A stretch of 64,000 nt of DNA from Caballeronia sp. SBC1 (GTDB taxonomy: Bacteria; Pseudomonadota; Gammaproteobacteria; Burkholderiales; Burkholderiaceae): positions 496,001 through 560,000 of the forward strand of contig NZ_CP049159.1 of NCBI RefSeq assembly GCF_011493005.1, given 5' to 3'. The notes under the pieces were generated by a model. It had not been told where the DNA came from. It made no database searches and saw only the letters and a program-made list of their open reading frames with translations. The position numbers and the translations under genes were made by a program. This document shows positions 34,948 through 44,594 of the stretch, one piece after another (the first letter of the stretch is position 1; each line of letters starts with the position of its first letter).

Positions 34948-36399
34948 TCAATAAACGTATCCGGCCGCGCCGACTAGACGTGGTTGTCCTGCCGTCGACG
35001 CTGTGTCGCCGGCCTGATGGCTGAAGCTATATTCGACGTCGTTGCTCGGTGAAACGAGTGACTCGAGCGGCGTGCGCAGCTTCGCCGGATCGGTCGGCTC
35101 GACAATATACGGTGTCACCATGATGACCAGTTCGGTCTTGTTGTTCTGGTAATTCGTCGACTGGAACAGCTTGCCGAGGATGGGGATCGAGCCCACGCCC
35201 GGGACTTGGGAAATCAGGTCGTTCGTCGTGCTTTGCAGCAGGCCCGCAATCGCGAAACTCTGGCCGCTGCCCAGTTCGACTGTCGTGTCCGCGCGGCGCA
35301 GACTCAAGCCCGGCACTGTGATGCCCCCGGTCGTGACGCTTACCGAGGTATCGATCTCGCTCACTTCCGGACGCACCTTGAGGCTGATGCGGTTGTCGGC
35401 AAGCACGGTCGGCGTGAAGTCGAGTTTTACGCCGAACTGCTTGAATTCAACCGAGATCGCGCCATTGATCTGCGACACGGGAATCGGAAACTCACCGCCA
35501 GCGATAAAGCTTGCCGTCTGGCCGGAAAGCGCTACGAGGTTCGGCTCGGCGAGTACGGTAAGGAGTCCCTCCTGGTTCAACGCGTCGACGAGGGCCTGGA
35601 TACTGGTGCGGCCGGTACTGAACGCGCCGAAGATGGAATACGCATTGTTGGTCGGAAGGTTCACCGGATACACGGTGGAGGTTCCGTTCGTGATCGGCTG
35701 GTTCAGGTTGTAGATTGCGCGGCCGCTGTAGATGCCGCCGAAAAAATTGCCGGCCACATTGCCGAGCGACTGCCAGTTAATGCCTAGCTGCTGCGTGACG
35801 TTGCGGTCCACTTCCGTGATCCGCACACGCAATTGCACCTGCAACGGCCGGTCGATCGTCATGCGGTTGATCAACACTTCCTTGTCGGCCAGATAGGGCG
35901 TGACGGCCTGCACGACAGCGTCTGCATCGGCGGCGTTGGCGGCCTGGCCGGACAGTTGCAATGAGCCCTGGCCGCCGCTGATCTGCACGTTCATGTTGGG
36001 AAAGCGTGCGGCGATCGTCCTGCGCAACCCGTCCATGTCGCGGGCGACGGAGACGGTGCGCTGCAGGAGCGTCTTGTTGTTCGCACCCAGCACGTAGAGA
36101 GTCGTGGTACCACTCTTTTTACCGAGCACGAATACCGCTCGCGGCGAGGGCACGTGCACGTCGGCCACGGCTGGGTCGGCGACGAACACGGAAGTCGCAT
36201 CTTCATTGAGTCGCACCAGCACGCCCGCGCCTGCGTTGATTTCGAGCGGACCCGCTGCATATGCCGACGGTACCGGTTGCGACCCATTGGGGTCGCGAAC
36301 CGGCATGGCTTTCAGAGGCGCCGCGAGTACCGGTGCTACGCACAAGGCGCCAGCGAGCGCCCAGGTGGCGCGGCAAATCGGACCGAACTGCATTTTCAT
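34948..36399 (-). CDS. cpaC: Tad pilus outer-membrane secretin CpaC/RcpA
   Basis: The 483-residue secretin forms the outer-membrane channel for the pilus. It has signal peptide MKMQFGPICRATWALAGALC to about VLA/APL, then an N-terminal domain (INAGAGVLVRLNEDATSVFV, then VFVLGKKSGTTTLYVLG), a BON-like domain, and the secretin core with VQLRVRITEVDRN and LALSGQTASFIAGGEFPIPV. The C-terminal part contains VPGVGSIPILGKLFQSTNYQ, the secretin signature. Gene order after cpaB is standard. Confidence 0.92.
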   Translation of the reverse strand: MKMQFGPICRATWALAGALCVAPVLAAPLKAMPVRDPNGSQPVPSAYAAGPLEINAGAGVLVRLNEDATSVFVADPAVADVHVPSPRAVFVLGKKSGTTTLYVLGANNKTLLQRTVSVARDMDGLRRTIAARFPNMNVQISGGQGSLQLSGQAANAADADAVVQAVTPYLADKEVLINRMTIDRPLQVQLRVRITEVDRNVTQQLGINWQSLGNVAGNFFGGIYSGRAIYNLNQPITNGTSTVYPVNLPTNNAYSIFGAFSTGRTSIQALVDALNQEGLLTVLAEPNLVALSGQTASFIAGGEFPIPVSQINGAISVEFKQFGVKLDFTPTVLADNRISLKVRPEVSEIDTSVSVTTGGITVPGLSLRRADTTVELGSGQSFAIAGLLQSTTNDLISQVPGVGSIPILGKLFQSTNYQNNKTELVIMVTPYIVEPTDPAKLRTPLESLVSPSNDVEYSFSHQAGDTASTAGQPRLVGAAGYVY

Positions 36400-36446
36400 G
36401 ACGCTTTTCCTGGTGAATGGACGGTGTCCACCGGTCGTTGAGTGCG

Positions 36447-37415
36447 TTAGTGCGACGCGGGGACGGTCGGCAGCGGAGGCGCGCCGTTTGCTGCGCCACC
36501 ATTCCCCTGTGCGACGGTCTCGGCTGAATCGCTGCTCTCGGAGCCGCGATAGATCATGACGGTGCGCGGTGCGGCCGGCACGGGCGGGAGGCTCACGGGG
36601 CTGACCAGCTGGGCGCGCGATTTGGGCAACTCGCGCAGCGCACGGGAGATGTCCCCGGCCCAGACGGGTGCTGCTTGTGAGGCGTTGGACGCGGAGGCTT
36701 CCATGGTCGAATCGGGGTCGCGGCTGGCGGTCGCGAAGCTACGCAGGGCGAGCGACAAGCTGCCGAGGCGGGCGGCTACCGAGACCACCTCTCCCATGCG
36801 CGGCGTCACTTCCAGGGTGACCGTGCGAGCGCGGTTGTTGGCATCGGGGGCATCGCTCGTCTTGGGTCGACTGATTTCGGAGCCGACCGCCAGCACACGC
36901 ACGTGCTGTACAACCGTCTCGGTCGCCACCGCGAGGTCTGGAGATTCGGTGCGGCGATCCATTTGCTGGGTCAGCATCAGGTCGACGTAGTCGCCTGGCT
37001 GGATCAGTCCCGCGTTGCCGGACACGTCATCGACAGCCACCGAGACCGCCCGCATCTCGGGCTTCAGGGTCGCGGCAAGGAAGCCTGGCGCATTTGGCAG
37101 GATGACGTCGTCGGCGACGAGCACCGTGCCGCTCGCGGCCGGACGACGCAGTAGTGCGCCTTTCAGGTCGACGGCGTTGGGGGCGTCGGCAACAATCGCA
37201 TTAGGCGGTACTTCGGCCACCGGAACGTTCTTCCAGCCGAGGTCGTCGTCGCGCAGCAAGAGGCCTTGAGGAAGATCAGCGGCGCTTACGCGCACCTTTT
37301 GTGTCGTGGCCGCTGGCGCCGACGTGTGGTAAGCGCCAGCAATGACCGTGCGCACGATCAACGCAATCAGGAGTGCGCCCAGGAGAAGCAACGCGAACTT
37401 AATAATTTTGGACAT
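36447..37415 (-). CDS. cpaB: Tad pilus assembly protein CpaB/RcpC
   Basis: The 322-residue periplasmic protein is anchored by an N-terminal helix (IIKFALLLLGALLIALIVRT) and has a SAF domain (KVRVSAADLPQGLLLRDDDL) and the CpaB core (AVSVAVDDVSGNAGLIQPGD, then YVDLMLT). It is thought to act with the secretin. The C-terminal 80 residues are Ser/Pro/Ala-rich, perhaps disordered. Confidence 0.9.
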   Translation of the reverse strand: MSKIIKFALLLLGALLIALIVRTVIAGAYHTSAPAATTQKVRVSAADLPQGLLLRDDDLGWKNVPVAEVPPNAIVADAPNAVDLKGALLRRPAASGTVLVADDVILPNAPGFLAATLKPEMRAVSVAVDDVSGNAGLIQPGDYVDLMLTQQMDRRTESPDLAVATETVVQHVRVLAVGSEISRPKTSDAPDANNRARTVTLEVTPRMGEVVSVAARLGSLSLALRSFATASRDPDSTMEASASNASQAAPVWAGDISRALRELPKSRAQLVSPVSLPPVPAAPRTVMIYRGSESSDSAETVAQGNGGAANGAPPLPTVPASH

Positions 37416-37427
37416 AGGGACGCCGTC

Positions 37428-37937
37428 CTATCGCGTCAGGATCAAAGGCAGCAACGCGGGTAGCACGATCACCGTGCCGCCGCCCGCAGCAAGCGCCACG
37501 CCGTAAGGCACGCCGCGTGCGGATGAAAACATGGCGAGCGCTCGCATTGCCGCCAGGCGGTGATGCGGGTCCATGTTTCGAGTGGCAATACTGACCAGGG
37601 ACACGACCGTCCCGATCACTGAAATCAGGGTTAAGGCGGGCCACGAGAGGTGCAGGCCGGACCACAGGAAAATCATGGCTGCCAGCTTGGCGTCGCCGCC
37701 ACCCAGCATGTTTGCTGCGAACAGGCCAGCGCAGACCAGGAAGACCACAAGGGCCATGGCGAGATGGGCGAGCACGTCACCGAACGACAGGTGAAGGGCG
37801 AGCGCGTCGGCGAAAAAGAGCGCACCAATCGCGAGAACGGGCCCGGTCGGCAGGCGTCGCGAACGAACGTCGATCACCGCCAGCCATAACAGCGTGCAAA
37901 GTACGACGAGACGAATGGCGAGGGACAGTAGCTGCAT
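37428..37937 (-). CDS. tadV: Prepilin peptidase TadV/CpaA
   Basis: The membrane aspartate protease that cuts the leader from Flp and TadE/F-type prepilins. It has 169 residues and about five membrane helices. The two catalytic aspartates lie in WLAVIDVRSRRLP and in the GxGD-type motif LGGGDAKLAAM. It lacks the N-methylating domain of larger type IV prepilin peptidases, as expected for the TadV class. It lies between flp and cpaB. Confidence 0.92.
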   Translation of the reverse strand: MQLLSLAIRLVVLCTLLWLAVIDVRSRRLPTGPVLAIGALFFADALALHLSFGDVLAHLAMALVVFLVCAGLFAANMLGGGDAKLAAMIFLWSGLHLSWPALTLISVIGTVVSLVSIATRNMDPHHRLAAMRALAMFSSARGVPYGVALAAGGGTVIVLPALLPLILTR

Positions 37938-38005
37938 GATGATCGACGTGAGGAGCAGGGTCGGGCGGAAATTCGGACGAAATCCGAATTTCCGGACTCA
38001 GGCAA

Positions 38006-38185
38006 TCAGGACGTCGAAGCTGTCGAGACGGCGGTGGTCATGTTGGTGAACAGGGTCGCGATGGTGGTTTTGAACGTAAGGCCGACGGCGCCCAAAGTGA
38101 CGGCGACAATACCGGCCATCATGGCGTATTCCAAGGCGCTGACGCCGCGTTCGTCGCGGACAAACGCTTTAAAAAATTTGCGCAT
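38006..38185 (-). CDS. flp: Flp-type major pilin
   Basis: The structural subunit of the Tad pilus. The 59-residue precursor starts MRKFFKAFVRDERG and is cut after G14; the mature part begins VSALEYAMMAGIVAVTLGAV with Glu at +5 and Tyr at +6, the Flp signature. The hydrophobic helix (residues 15-37) is followed by a short Thr/Ser-rich end. GGAG 9-12 bases before ATG 38185 supports the start. It is the first gene of the flp-tadV-cpaBC run. Confidence 0.92.
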   Translation of the reverse strand: MRKFFKAFVRDERGVSALEYAMMAGIVAVTLGAVGLTFKTTIATLFTNMTTAVSTASTS

Positions 38186-38860
38186 TTTGGTAACTCCTAT
38201 ACGAGAAAGTAGGTGGAACTACGTAGTAACGACTCGCATATAAAGTCGCAGGTCGTACCCACCATCCCGGGACTGCCATATTTGTCCGTACGAACGGGGT
38301 GTGGGTACACCTCTTAACGGCGGATTCACACGGATCTTTAGCGGCATCGAGCGATAGCACGCTGTCTCCAACACCAGCCATTACCTAAAATAAAAACGGT
38401 TCATTTCGGATGCCATACTTCTGTTAAAGAGCCTTACCGGTTGTCAGGTTCGCCGTTATGTTATTGGCTACGGCGCCGCGGCCGTAGCAAGGTTGCTTGA
38501 GGTTGCGTTGGCGTAGCGCCCGAATCGAGTCCAGCTCGACGAACCCGGCCCGCGCTGGCCCATGTAGCGTGCGCAAGAAAATGCCCCCGATCGGCAGCAG
38601 GTCGTGTGTGTAGTCGCGTTTCGCCAGCACACGCTGTCGGCAGGCAAGAGTTGGGGGATGGACGAAAGTGCGTCACGAACACAAGCGAACGCTTGTGGTG
38701 CTTTACCGAAGATGGGAATCGGCCTGCTACCGTTAACTCGCGGCCGGCTTGGCGTGGATGAAGCGATCAAGTCGACCGCGACCAAGTTGACAATATCTCC
38801 GTTCTGGTCACGTGAGCACTGCCTATTAAAGGCAGGCTCATATCTTCTCGCTCGCTGCGC
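38186..38860. other. 675-bp spacer upstream of flp
   Basis: This separates the tadG-like gene from flp on the minus strand and should hold the flp promoter. Minus-strand open frames between 38424 and 38785 overlap in different frames and lack ribosome binding sites. No clear sigma-54 site or operator was seen. The part from 38186 to 38450 is comparatively AT-rich, as expected for a promoter. Confidence 0.5.
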
Positions 38861-40363
38861 TTATTGGGTCAACACAACTTCCGTATAGCCGGAGCCGCTG
38901 CCCCCGGTTGTCGTACATTGCGCTGCGAAGAAGTTGTTCTTGTACTGGCAGTCTTCGCCGTAGCCCGGGCCGTTCAAGCTCGTTGCCGAGCAATGACTTG
39001 ACGGCGAGTAGTACTGCTCGCCCGGTCCCACGCCGCCTGCGTCGTCCCACCAGAATACCGCGGCGGGAGCGATAGCTGAAGAGCCCGTCTGATTCGACAG
39101 CGCCGAGAGCTGAGAGCAAGTTGGCGCCGCATAGGCCGCTCCGCCGCCCGAAGTGGAAAAGCAGCTGGAAAGTGCGGCTGCTGGTGCGGTACTGGACTTG
39201 GACAAACCGCTAATGTAGCTCTGCGTCACCCCGGTTTGCACGTACAGCGAGCAGTTCGGCGTGGCTGATGTCGCGGTTGTCAGATACTGGGTGCTGCAGG
39301 TATAGACGGTCGTCGTGTTCTGTCCGGACGTAGATGACGTGGACGTGCAATTGGAATAGCCCGAGCCGGGCGCATTGATGCCCAGGTAAGTCGAGAGATT
39401 GTTGTACGACCCTGACGCTATTGGTACGTTGACCGATCCTGCGGTGACATTGGTGATCGAGGAGCTTCGCCCGTTATTGCTCGAAGTCACTGTGACGGTG
39501 TACGAGGTGTTGGTATTTTCGCTGGGTGACTGGTTATTAAGAAGGAGTGACGAATAAAATTTCTGGGTGCTCATATACGGCGCGCCATACGAGTTCGCCC
39601 CCGTGACCGTCACCCCGCAACCTGAATTCCCGGTGTTCCCGTCGGTCAGGTTCACGAGTGCTACGCCAAGCGGCTGGTTCGCAGAAATGTTGGGCAAGAC
39701 CTGACCGGATGGAAGTGCTTGATAGCTGCTGCCGATCATGTAGTAATTGTTGTAGAGGTTCCCTGTGGTCGTCCAGGCCGGCACCGACGAATAGTCGTAT
39801 CCGCCGCCTCCCGATTTCAACGGTACCTCGTACAGGTAAGCGGAATTCCCGTCGCACGCCACCGAATTTACGTTGGTAAACACCAATTGCGGCGTGACGA
39901 CCGGGTCCCCGGCGGTGCCGGTTGCCGTGATGGTGACCGACGGGATGACCAGCGACATCAACGTTGTGGAGACCTTCGCGGTGGCGCTCACGGTGACGGT
40001 GTAGGCCGTTGCATTGCCAAGCGCCGGATTGATTGTGCCATTGCTGTTTGTCGACACGGTTGGCGGGGTTATCGAAAGGTTCGACGGCAGCAGCGTGCGA
40101 TTAAAGTAATTGGTCGCGACCTGGGTTGCCGTGGCGCTGCGGGTGGGATCGGTGAAGACGGCAGCGCCCGCGATCGCGGCCTGATCGACTGCGCTCTGCA
40201 AGCTCGAACGGAATTGAACCATTCGCCCATAATCTACAGCGGCACCCACAATCAGGGCCATCGGAATAAGGAGCATCGCGAACGTCACGGCGATCGCGCC
40301 CGTCTCGTCCGCGCAAAGACGCGACAGCACGCGCATGAACGTAGTCTTCATTGACGGCAACAT
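38861..40363 (-). CDS. TadG-like pilus-associated protein
   Basis: The 500-residue protein starts MLPSMKTTFMRVLSRLCADE with the Tad-domain block GAIAVTFAMLLIPMALIVGA (one membrane helix) and VDYGRMVQFRSSLQSAVDQA. The remaining 430 residues are rich in Ser, Thr, Asn and Gly and lie outside the membrane, with several Cys pairs near the C-terminus. No von Willebrand A motif was seen. CCTGAGGAG before ATG 40363 supports the start; an in-frame ATG at 40426 overlaps the previous gene. It lies between the minor pilins and flp. Confidence 0.8.
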   Translation of the reverse strand: MLPSMKTTFMRVLSRLCADETGAIAVTFAMLLIPMALIVGAAVDYGRMVQFRSSLQSAVDQAAIAGAAVFTDPTRSATATQVATNYFNRTLLPSNLSITPPTVSTNSNGTINPALGNATAYTVTVSATAKVSTTLMSLVIPSVTITATGTAGDPVVTPQLVFTNVNSVACDGNSAYLYEVPLKSGGGGYDYSSVPAWTTTGNLYNNYYMIGSSYQALPSGQVLPNISANQPLGVALVNLTDGNTGNSGCGVTVTGANSYGAPYMSTQKFYSSLLLNNQSPSENTNTSYTVTVTSSNNGRSSSITNVTAGSVNVPIASGSYNNLSTYLGINAPGSGYSNCTSTSSTSGQNTTTVYTCSTQYLTTATSATPNCSLYVQTGVTQSYISGLSKSSTAPAAALSSCFSTSGGGAAYAAPTCSQLSALSNQTGSSAIAPAAVFWWDDAGGVGPGEQYYSPSSHCSATSLNGPGYGEDCQYKNNFFAAQCTTTGGSGSGYTEVVLTQ

Positions 40364-40373
40364 GCGAAACTCC

Positions 40374-40976
40374 TCAGGAACAGGGTGCGGTGCACGTAAT
40401 CGGCAGATTGTTGCGGGGCCGCGCAAACGCCGTTTTCACGAGCGTAAAACTCGCAGGGAACAGGTACGAGGTGAGCAAACTGTACTGATAGGTCACCCGT
40501 ACAATGACCACGCTGTCGCCAGGCGTGCCGGCGGTAGGCACCAGGTTGGTCGGCGTTGTGGCCAGCCCCTGGGCAGTGCTGGTACCCAAGGTTGTCGCCG
40601 TGGATGTGCACGCGTGATCGCTCTCCCAATTGACCGTAACGCCACCGCTCGTGTAATTGGTCACGCTCGCCATTGCCGCCGAGAAAGCGCCGGCGCCAGT
40701 CGTCGCTCCGGTTGGGAAGGGTGTCATCATCAACGTGCCTGCCTTGCAAAAATTACCCAGCACGCCGCTGGTTCCGCCGGTGACGCCATTACTTTGCTGC
40801 GAGATCAGGTCAGCCATGGATGACGCCGCATTGGACAACAGCATGTTGACCCTGACTATCTGTCCGATCTCGTAGATGCCGAACAGGAGGGCCACCATAA
40901 GGGGGAAGACAAGCACGAATTCGATCGCGGCAACACCACGCGTGTTCTTTAGAAACCTGCAAAGCCTGGGGATCAT
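40374..40976 (-). CDS. TadE/TadF-type minor pilin
   Basis: The 200-residue pseudopilin starts MIPRLCRFLKNTRGVAAIEF with the prepilin cleavage pattern RG/VAAIEF and hydrophobic helix VLVFPLMVALLFGIYEIGQI. The rest is a soluble domain rich in Thr/Ala with two Cys near the end. Its ATG overlaps the stop of the preceding tadE-type gene (TGATG). It is probably processed by the TadV peptidase. Confidence 0.82.
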   Translation of the reverse strand: MIPRLCRFLKNTRGVAAIEFVLVFPLMVALLFGIYEIGQIVRVNMLLSNAASSMADLISQQSNGVTGGTSGVLGNFCKAGTLMMTPFPTGATTGAGAFSAAMASVTNYTSGGVTVNWESDHACTSTATTLGTSTAQGLATTPTNLVPTAGTPGDSVVIVRVTYQYSLLTSYLFPASFTLVKTAFARPRNNLPITCTAPCS

Positions 40977-41656
40977 CAATAAGGCTCCGTCTGGAAAGCG
41001 AGGGTTGACATGACCATGGCCGTACCAGAAGAAAGCGACCCTAGTAATGACTTGTTGTAGCCGACCTGCAGGATGACGTCGTACTTTGGCGACAGCGAAG
41101 CTTTGGTCTGGTTCATGACCCCGCTGTTGACCGTCGCGGCACTCAGCGTCGTGAAACCCGCGCCAGCCGGCGTCCCCGAGCTTGCCGCCGCCACATAAAT
41201 CTGGATGCTCGTGGTGCATGACGGAACAAGGTTATAGCCGCTCACGGTCAGATCCTTACAGACCGCCGCGACCAGACTGGTGGTGTACTTGCTGGACGTG
41301 CCGGTGATTGTCCCTATGCGGATCTGCCGGGCGGCATCGCGCGTCGCATTGTCCATGAGCGACTGCGTGACGAACGACATGCCGAACTGGAACGTCCCGA
41401 TCATGACCCCGATGAAAAGGGGGAAAACTATGGCGTACTCCAGCGCACTTACGCCTCGGTCCTCGGAGCAAAATTCCGCGAACCATTTGACGGCTGCGCG
41501 CGCCCGCGATATTTCCGCGCGCGACGCATGACAAAACCTGCTGGCCCATAGGCGTCCGGGACCAAGGTGTTTCTTAAGTGTCGTTGCGCTAACGATCTGC
41601 GGCTGCGTTGCCTTCGACCTTGAGCGTGAACACTCGCTAGGCGTGCGGTTTTTCAT
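40976..41656 (-). CDS. TadE-type minor pilin
   Basis: A pseudopilin whose conserved part is DRGVSALEYAIVFPLFIGVM followed by GTFQFGMSFVTQSLMDNATR. The RG/VSALEYA cleavage motif is almost the same as in Flp. The N-terminal stretch before it is about 65 residues, unusually long and basic for a TadE leader; the ATG at 41656 is the only one available, so a non-ATG start closer to the helix is possible. It is the first gene of the tad locus on this strand. Confidence 0.78.
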   Translation of the reverse strand: MKNRTPSECSRSRSKATQPQIVSATTLKKHLGPGRLWASRFCHASRAEISRARAAVKWFAEFCSEDRGVSALEYAIVFPLFIGVMIGTFQFGMSFVTQSLMDNATRDAARQIRIGTITGTSSKYTTSLVAAVCKDLTVSGYNLVPSCTTSIQIYVAAASSGTPAGAGFTTLSAATVNSGVMNQTKASLSPKYDVILQVGYNKSLLGSLSSGTAMVMSTLAFQTEPY

Positions 41657-42122
41657 AAGCCACGAACCCCGAGTCCGGTAAGTTATCTGCGTCAGGCATT
41701 TATTTATGGGAAGCGTCGGTCTGCGCGCTTGCCTTCCGAGTTCGCTGGCAGGCGCCCTGCGATCCTTTGGATACCGAAAGGAAAAGGAAAGGTGGTTAGC
41801 GCAGGCGCGCTCGAACTTTCCTTCATCCCCTACTTGGGGTAACGGCAGGAATTTTGATTGCTTTAGACCTGCCGGCTACCGGCTTCTGCCCAAGGTGATC
41901 AGCTACGCGGTGTGGCGCTGGTCGGTGACGCCTATGTCGATTTTCCCGGGTACCTCCTGTTCAATTCTCCAGACGATTTGCTTCATGGAGCAACACCCTG
42001 GTTAACCCCGCCTGCTGGCACCTGGCGCGGCATGTTCAACAGTCTTGGCGACCATGGAGGGTATCCAACAACCCCTGAACGGGTCAGGACCGTCGTGCAG
42101 GCGTCAACGAGAGGAGTGCAGT
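41657..42122. other. Spacer between the tad locus and the monooxygenase gene
   Basis: No convincing gene. It should include the promoter of the tadE-type gene. Nothing else could be identified. Confidence 0.45.
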
Positions 42123-43340
42123 TCAAAGCCAGGTGCCGCCCTGGCGCTCGGTCGGCTCTTGCGCAAGGGCGTCAAAATCGTGAATCCAGTCCAGATGATG
42201 CAGCAGGCTGTCACGTGCGCGAAGGCGGGCGTTGCGCGCCTGCGCCTCGGGTCCGTCCGGCAGATGCAACACGTCAGCCGTCGATATGGAGGCGTATTGC
42301 ACCTTGCGTGTGCGGCCTCGCCGCAACCGCTCGTAGGCCTCCTGCGCCTCGCGCCAGCGACCCGGGCCCGCCTTGGCCAGCTGCGCGGCCAGCACCACGG
42401 CATCTTCGATCGACTGATTGGCGCCCTGGCCATGGTGCGGCACGAGCGCATGCGCGGCATCGCCGATGAGCGTCACGCGGCCCTTGCTCCAACGTCCGAG
42501 TGGAGGACGATGGAACAGGCCCCAGCGCTGGCTGATCGGCACTGCCGTGACCATCTGCACCACCGCCGGATGCCAGTCCTTGAACAGGCGCAGCTGCTCA
42601 CCCTCGCTCGCCGGCGTGACCCAGTCGCGCGACGGCCACGGCGAAGGATGGCGCTCGACGAGCAGAAAGTTCTGGTCGCCTTTGTCGCCGATCGGATAGT
42701 GAAGCAGATGACCCTGTGGTCCGACCCAGAACTGGATGGCCTCGGGATCGGGCAGCAGATCCATGTGTCCAGCCGGCACCACGCCACGAAAGCCTGAGCA
42801 GCCGGAATACAAGGCGTCGTCGTAGCCGAGCATCCAGCGCCGCGTGATCGAACGCGCGCCGTCCGCGCCGATCACCAGATCGGCGTCGATGTGCCGGCCG
42901 TTGGCGAAACTCAGACTCACACGATCCGGATGCTGCACGAGATCGGTCAGCCGATGGCTGAGATTGATGCGCTCGAGGCCGACCGCGTTCGACAGCACGG
43001 TCTGCAGGTCCGCGCGGTGTACGCCCCAGTAGGACCCCCCAAACTGCTGGCGATAGCTCGGTTCGCCACGATGCTGTCCAATCACTTCGCCGCTGCGCCC
43101 GTCCCGATAGATCAGCGCGGGTATTTCAGCGCACACCGCGTCGAAGGCTGCACGCAGTCCCATGCGCTCGTAAAACCGCGTCGCATTCGCCGACAGCGCG
43201 ACTGCCGCTCCGACCTCGCGCAGCTCGTCGGTCTGTTCGTAGAGCTGAGCGTCGATGCCATGTTCGCGCAGTGCGAGCGCGAGCGTGAGGCCGCCGATGC
43301 CAGCGCCGATTATTGCGATCTTCAGATCCAGCTGTTCCAT
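42123..43340 (-). CDS. FAD-dependent aromatic monooxygenase (salicylate hydroxylase-like)
   Basis: A single-component flavin hydroxylase of 405 residues. It begins MEQLDLKIAIIGAGIGGLTL (dinucleotide-binding GxGxxG), has the DG motif VIGADGARS and the GD motif LIGDAAHALVPHHGQGANQS. The family includes salicylate 1-hydroxylase and 3-hydroxybenzoate 6-hydroxylase; the substrate cannot be settled from sequence alone. ATG 43340 is the start; the frame is open much further upstream but that part is antisense to the LysR gene. The divergent LysR gene at 43512 is its likely regulator. If it hydroxylates salicylate, its product would feed catA. Confidence 0.82.
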   Translation of the reverse strand: MEQLDLKIAIIGAGIGGLTLALALREHGIDAQLYEQTDELREVGAAVALSANATRFYERMGLRAAFDAVCAEIPALIYRDGRSGEVIGQHRGEPSYRQQFGGSYWGVHRADLQTVLSNAVGLERINLSHRLTDLVQHPDRVSLSFANGRHIDADLVIGADGARSITRRWMLGYDDALYSGCSGFRGVVPAGHMDLLPDPEAIQFWVGPQGHLLHYPIGDKGDQNFLLVERHPSPWPSRDWVTPASEGEQLRLFKDWHPAVVQMVTAVPISQRWGLFHRPPLGRWSKGRVTLIGDAAHALVPHHGQGANQSIEDAVVLAAQLAKAGPGRWREAQEAYERLRRGRTRKVQYASISTADVLHLPDGPEAQARNARLRARDSLLHHLDWIHDFDALAQEPTERQGGTWL

Positions 43341-43511
43341 GGGGTGTCTCCAGTATTCAGACTGTGTGTTTGAGTCGGCGCGGCACGCGTGCTGTGTTGA
43401 AATCGGGTGCGTTCGCCGTGACTGAATTCTCGGCACTGGTCGTCCATTTCGCAATAAAATGGGGTGAATCTGCATCATCACTGAAATCAATGAACCCGGG
43501 ATACCCGCGTC

Positions 43512-44459
43512 ATGAATCTGAGTGAAGTCGATCTCAATCTGCTGCTGCTTTTCCAACGGTTGATGCAGGAGCGGCGAGTATCGACCGTGGCCGAGCAGAT
43601 GAACATGAGTCAGCCCGGCGTCAGCAACGCCCTTGCCAAGCTGCGTAGAAGGCTCGGTGACCCGCTGTTCGTGCGTGGGCCGGGCGGCGTAGTGCCCACG
43701 CCGTTCGCGCTGCGCCTGGCAAAGCCGGTTTCTCAGGCGCTCGCGATCCTGCACACCGCGCTCAATCCCGAGACCGGTTTCGACCCGCTGCGTGTCACGC
43801 GCACAATAACAATCGGCATGACCGATATCGGCGAGGTCGTCTTTCTGCCCGCGCTTGTCGAACGACTGTCGCGCGAGGCGCCGGGCATCGCGCTCAATAC
43901 CGTTCGCGACACAAGCGTCAATCTGAGCAACGAGATGGCCGAAGGCCGCGTCGATCTCGCCATCGGCCTGCTGCCGCAGCTCAAGGGCGGCTTCTATCAG
44001 CGCCGCCTGTTCGATCAGCGGTATGTCTGCCTGTTCAGGCGCGGCCATGCGCTCGAAGATGCACCGCTCACGCTTGCTGCCTGGCGTGAAGCCGAGCATC
44101 TGGTGGTGGTGTCTGCCGGCACCGGACACGGTCAGGTGGACGATTGGCTGAAACGGCGAGGCGTGCAGCGACGAGTGCGTTTGACGGTGCCGCACTTCAT
44201 GAGCGTCGGCTACATCCTGCAACGTACCGATCTGATTGCCACTGTGCCGGAGCGGCTGGCCTTGCAGCTGGCAGCGCCGTTCTCACTAAGCCTGCGCGCA
44301 TTGCCCTCGACGTTGCCCGCCGCGCCGATCCATTTGCTCTGGCACGCGCGAGTCCAGCAGGACGAAGGCAATCGCTGGCTGCGCGGGGTGGTGATCGACC
44401 TGTTCGCCGACTCGGCGATGCAAACGCGCAGAACGAAGTCCGTGCCAAAAAGCTCGTAG
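43512..44459 (+). CDS. LysR-family regulator (NahR/NodD-like group)
   Basis: The 315-residue LTTR starts MNLSEVDLNLLLLFQRLMQE with the HTH VAEQMNMSQPGVSNALAKLR and LGDPLFVRGPGGVVPTPFAL, features of the NahR/LinR subgroup. It is divergent from the flavin monooxygenase gene across 171 bp, so it probably activates that gene in response to an aromatic acid. A clear T-N11-A operator could not be chosen from the spacer. Confidence 0.86.
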   Translation: MNLSEVDLNLLLLFQRLMQERRVSTVAEQMNMSQPGVSNALAKLRRRLGDPLFVRGPGGVVPTPFALRLAKPVSQALAILHTALNPETGFDPLRVTRTITIGMTDIGEVVFLPALVERLSREAPGIALNTVRDTSVNLSNEMAEGRVDLAIGLLPQLKGGFYQRRLFDQRYVCLFRRGHALEDAPLTLAAWREAEHLVVVSAGTGHGQVDDWLKRRGVQRRVRLTVPHFMSVGYILQRTDLIATVPERLALQLAAPFSLSLRALPSTLPAAPIHLLWHARVQQDEGNRWLRGVVIDLFADSAMQTRRTKSVPKSS

Positions 44460-44594
44460 TCCGAAACAAGTCATCGGGTCGAGCGGCCTGATCGAGGCGG
44501 TCGATCGATTATATGACTGTATCTGGCGCCATTAACTGCCGGTCACAGGCGTCGTCGGTCGGACACTCCGGGGGCGGCTCCGCCCCGCAAGCGT

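Noticed and set aside
43341..44222. A 700-codon reading on the minus strand extending the monooxygenase upstream
   Set aside because: The upstream part is antisense to the LysR gene at 43512-44459 and shows no flavoprotein features; the GxGxxG motif begins right after ATG 43340.
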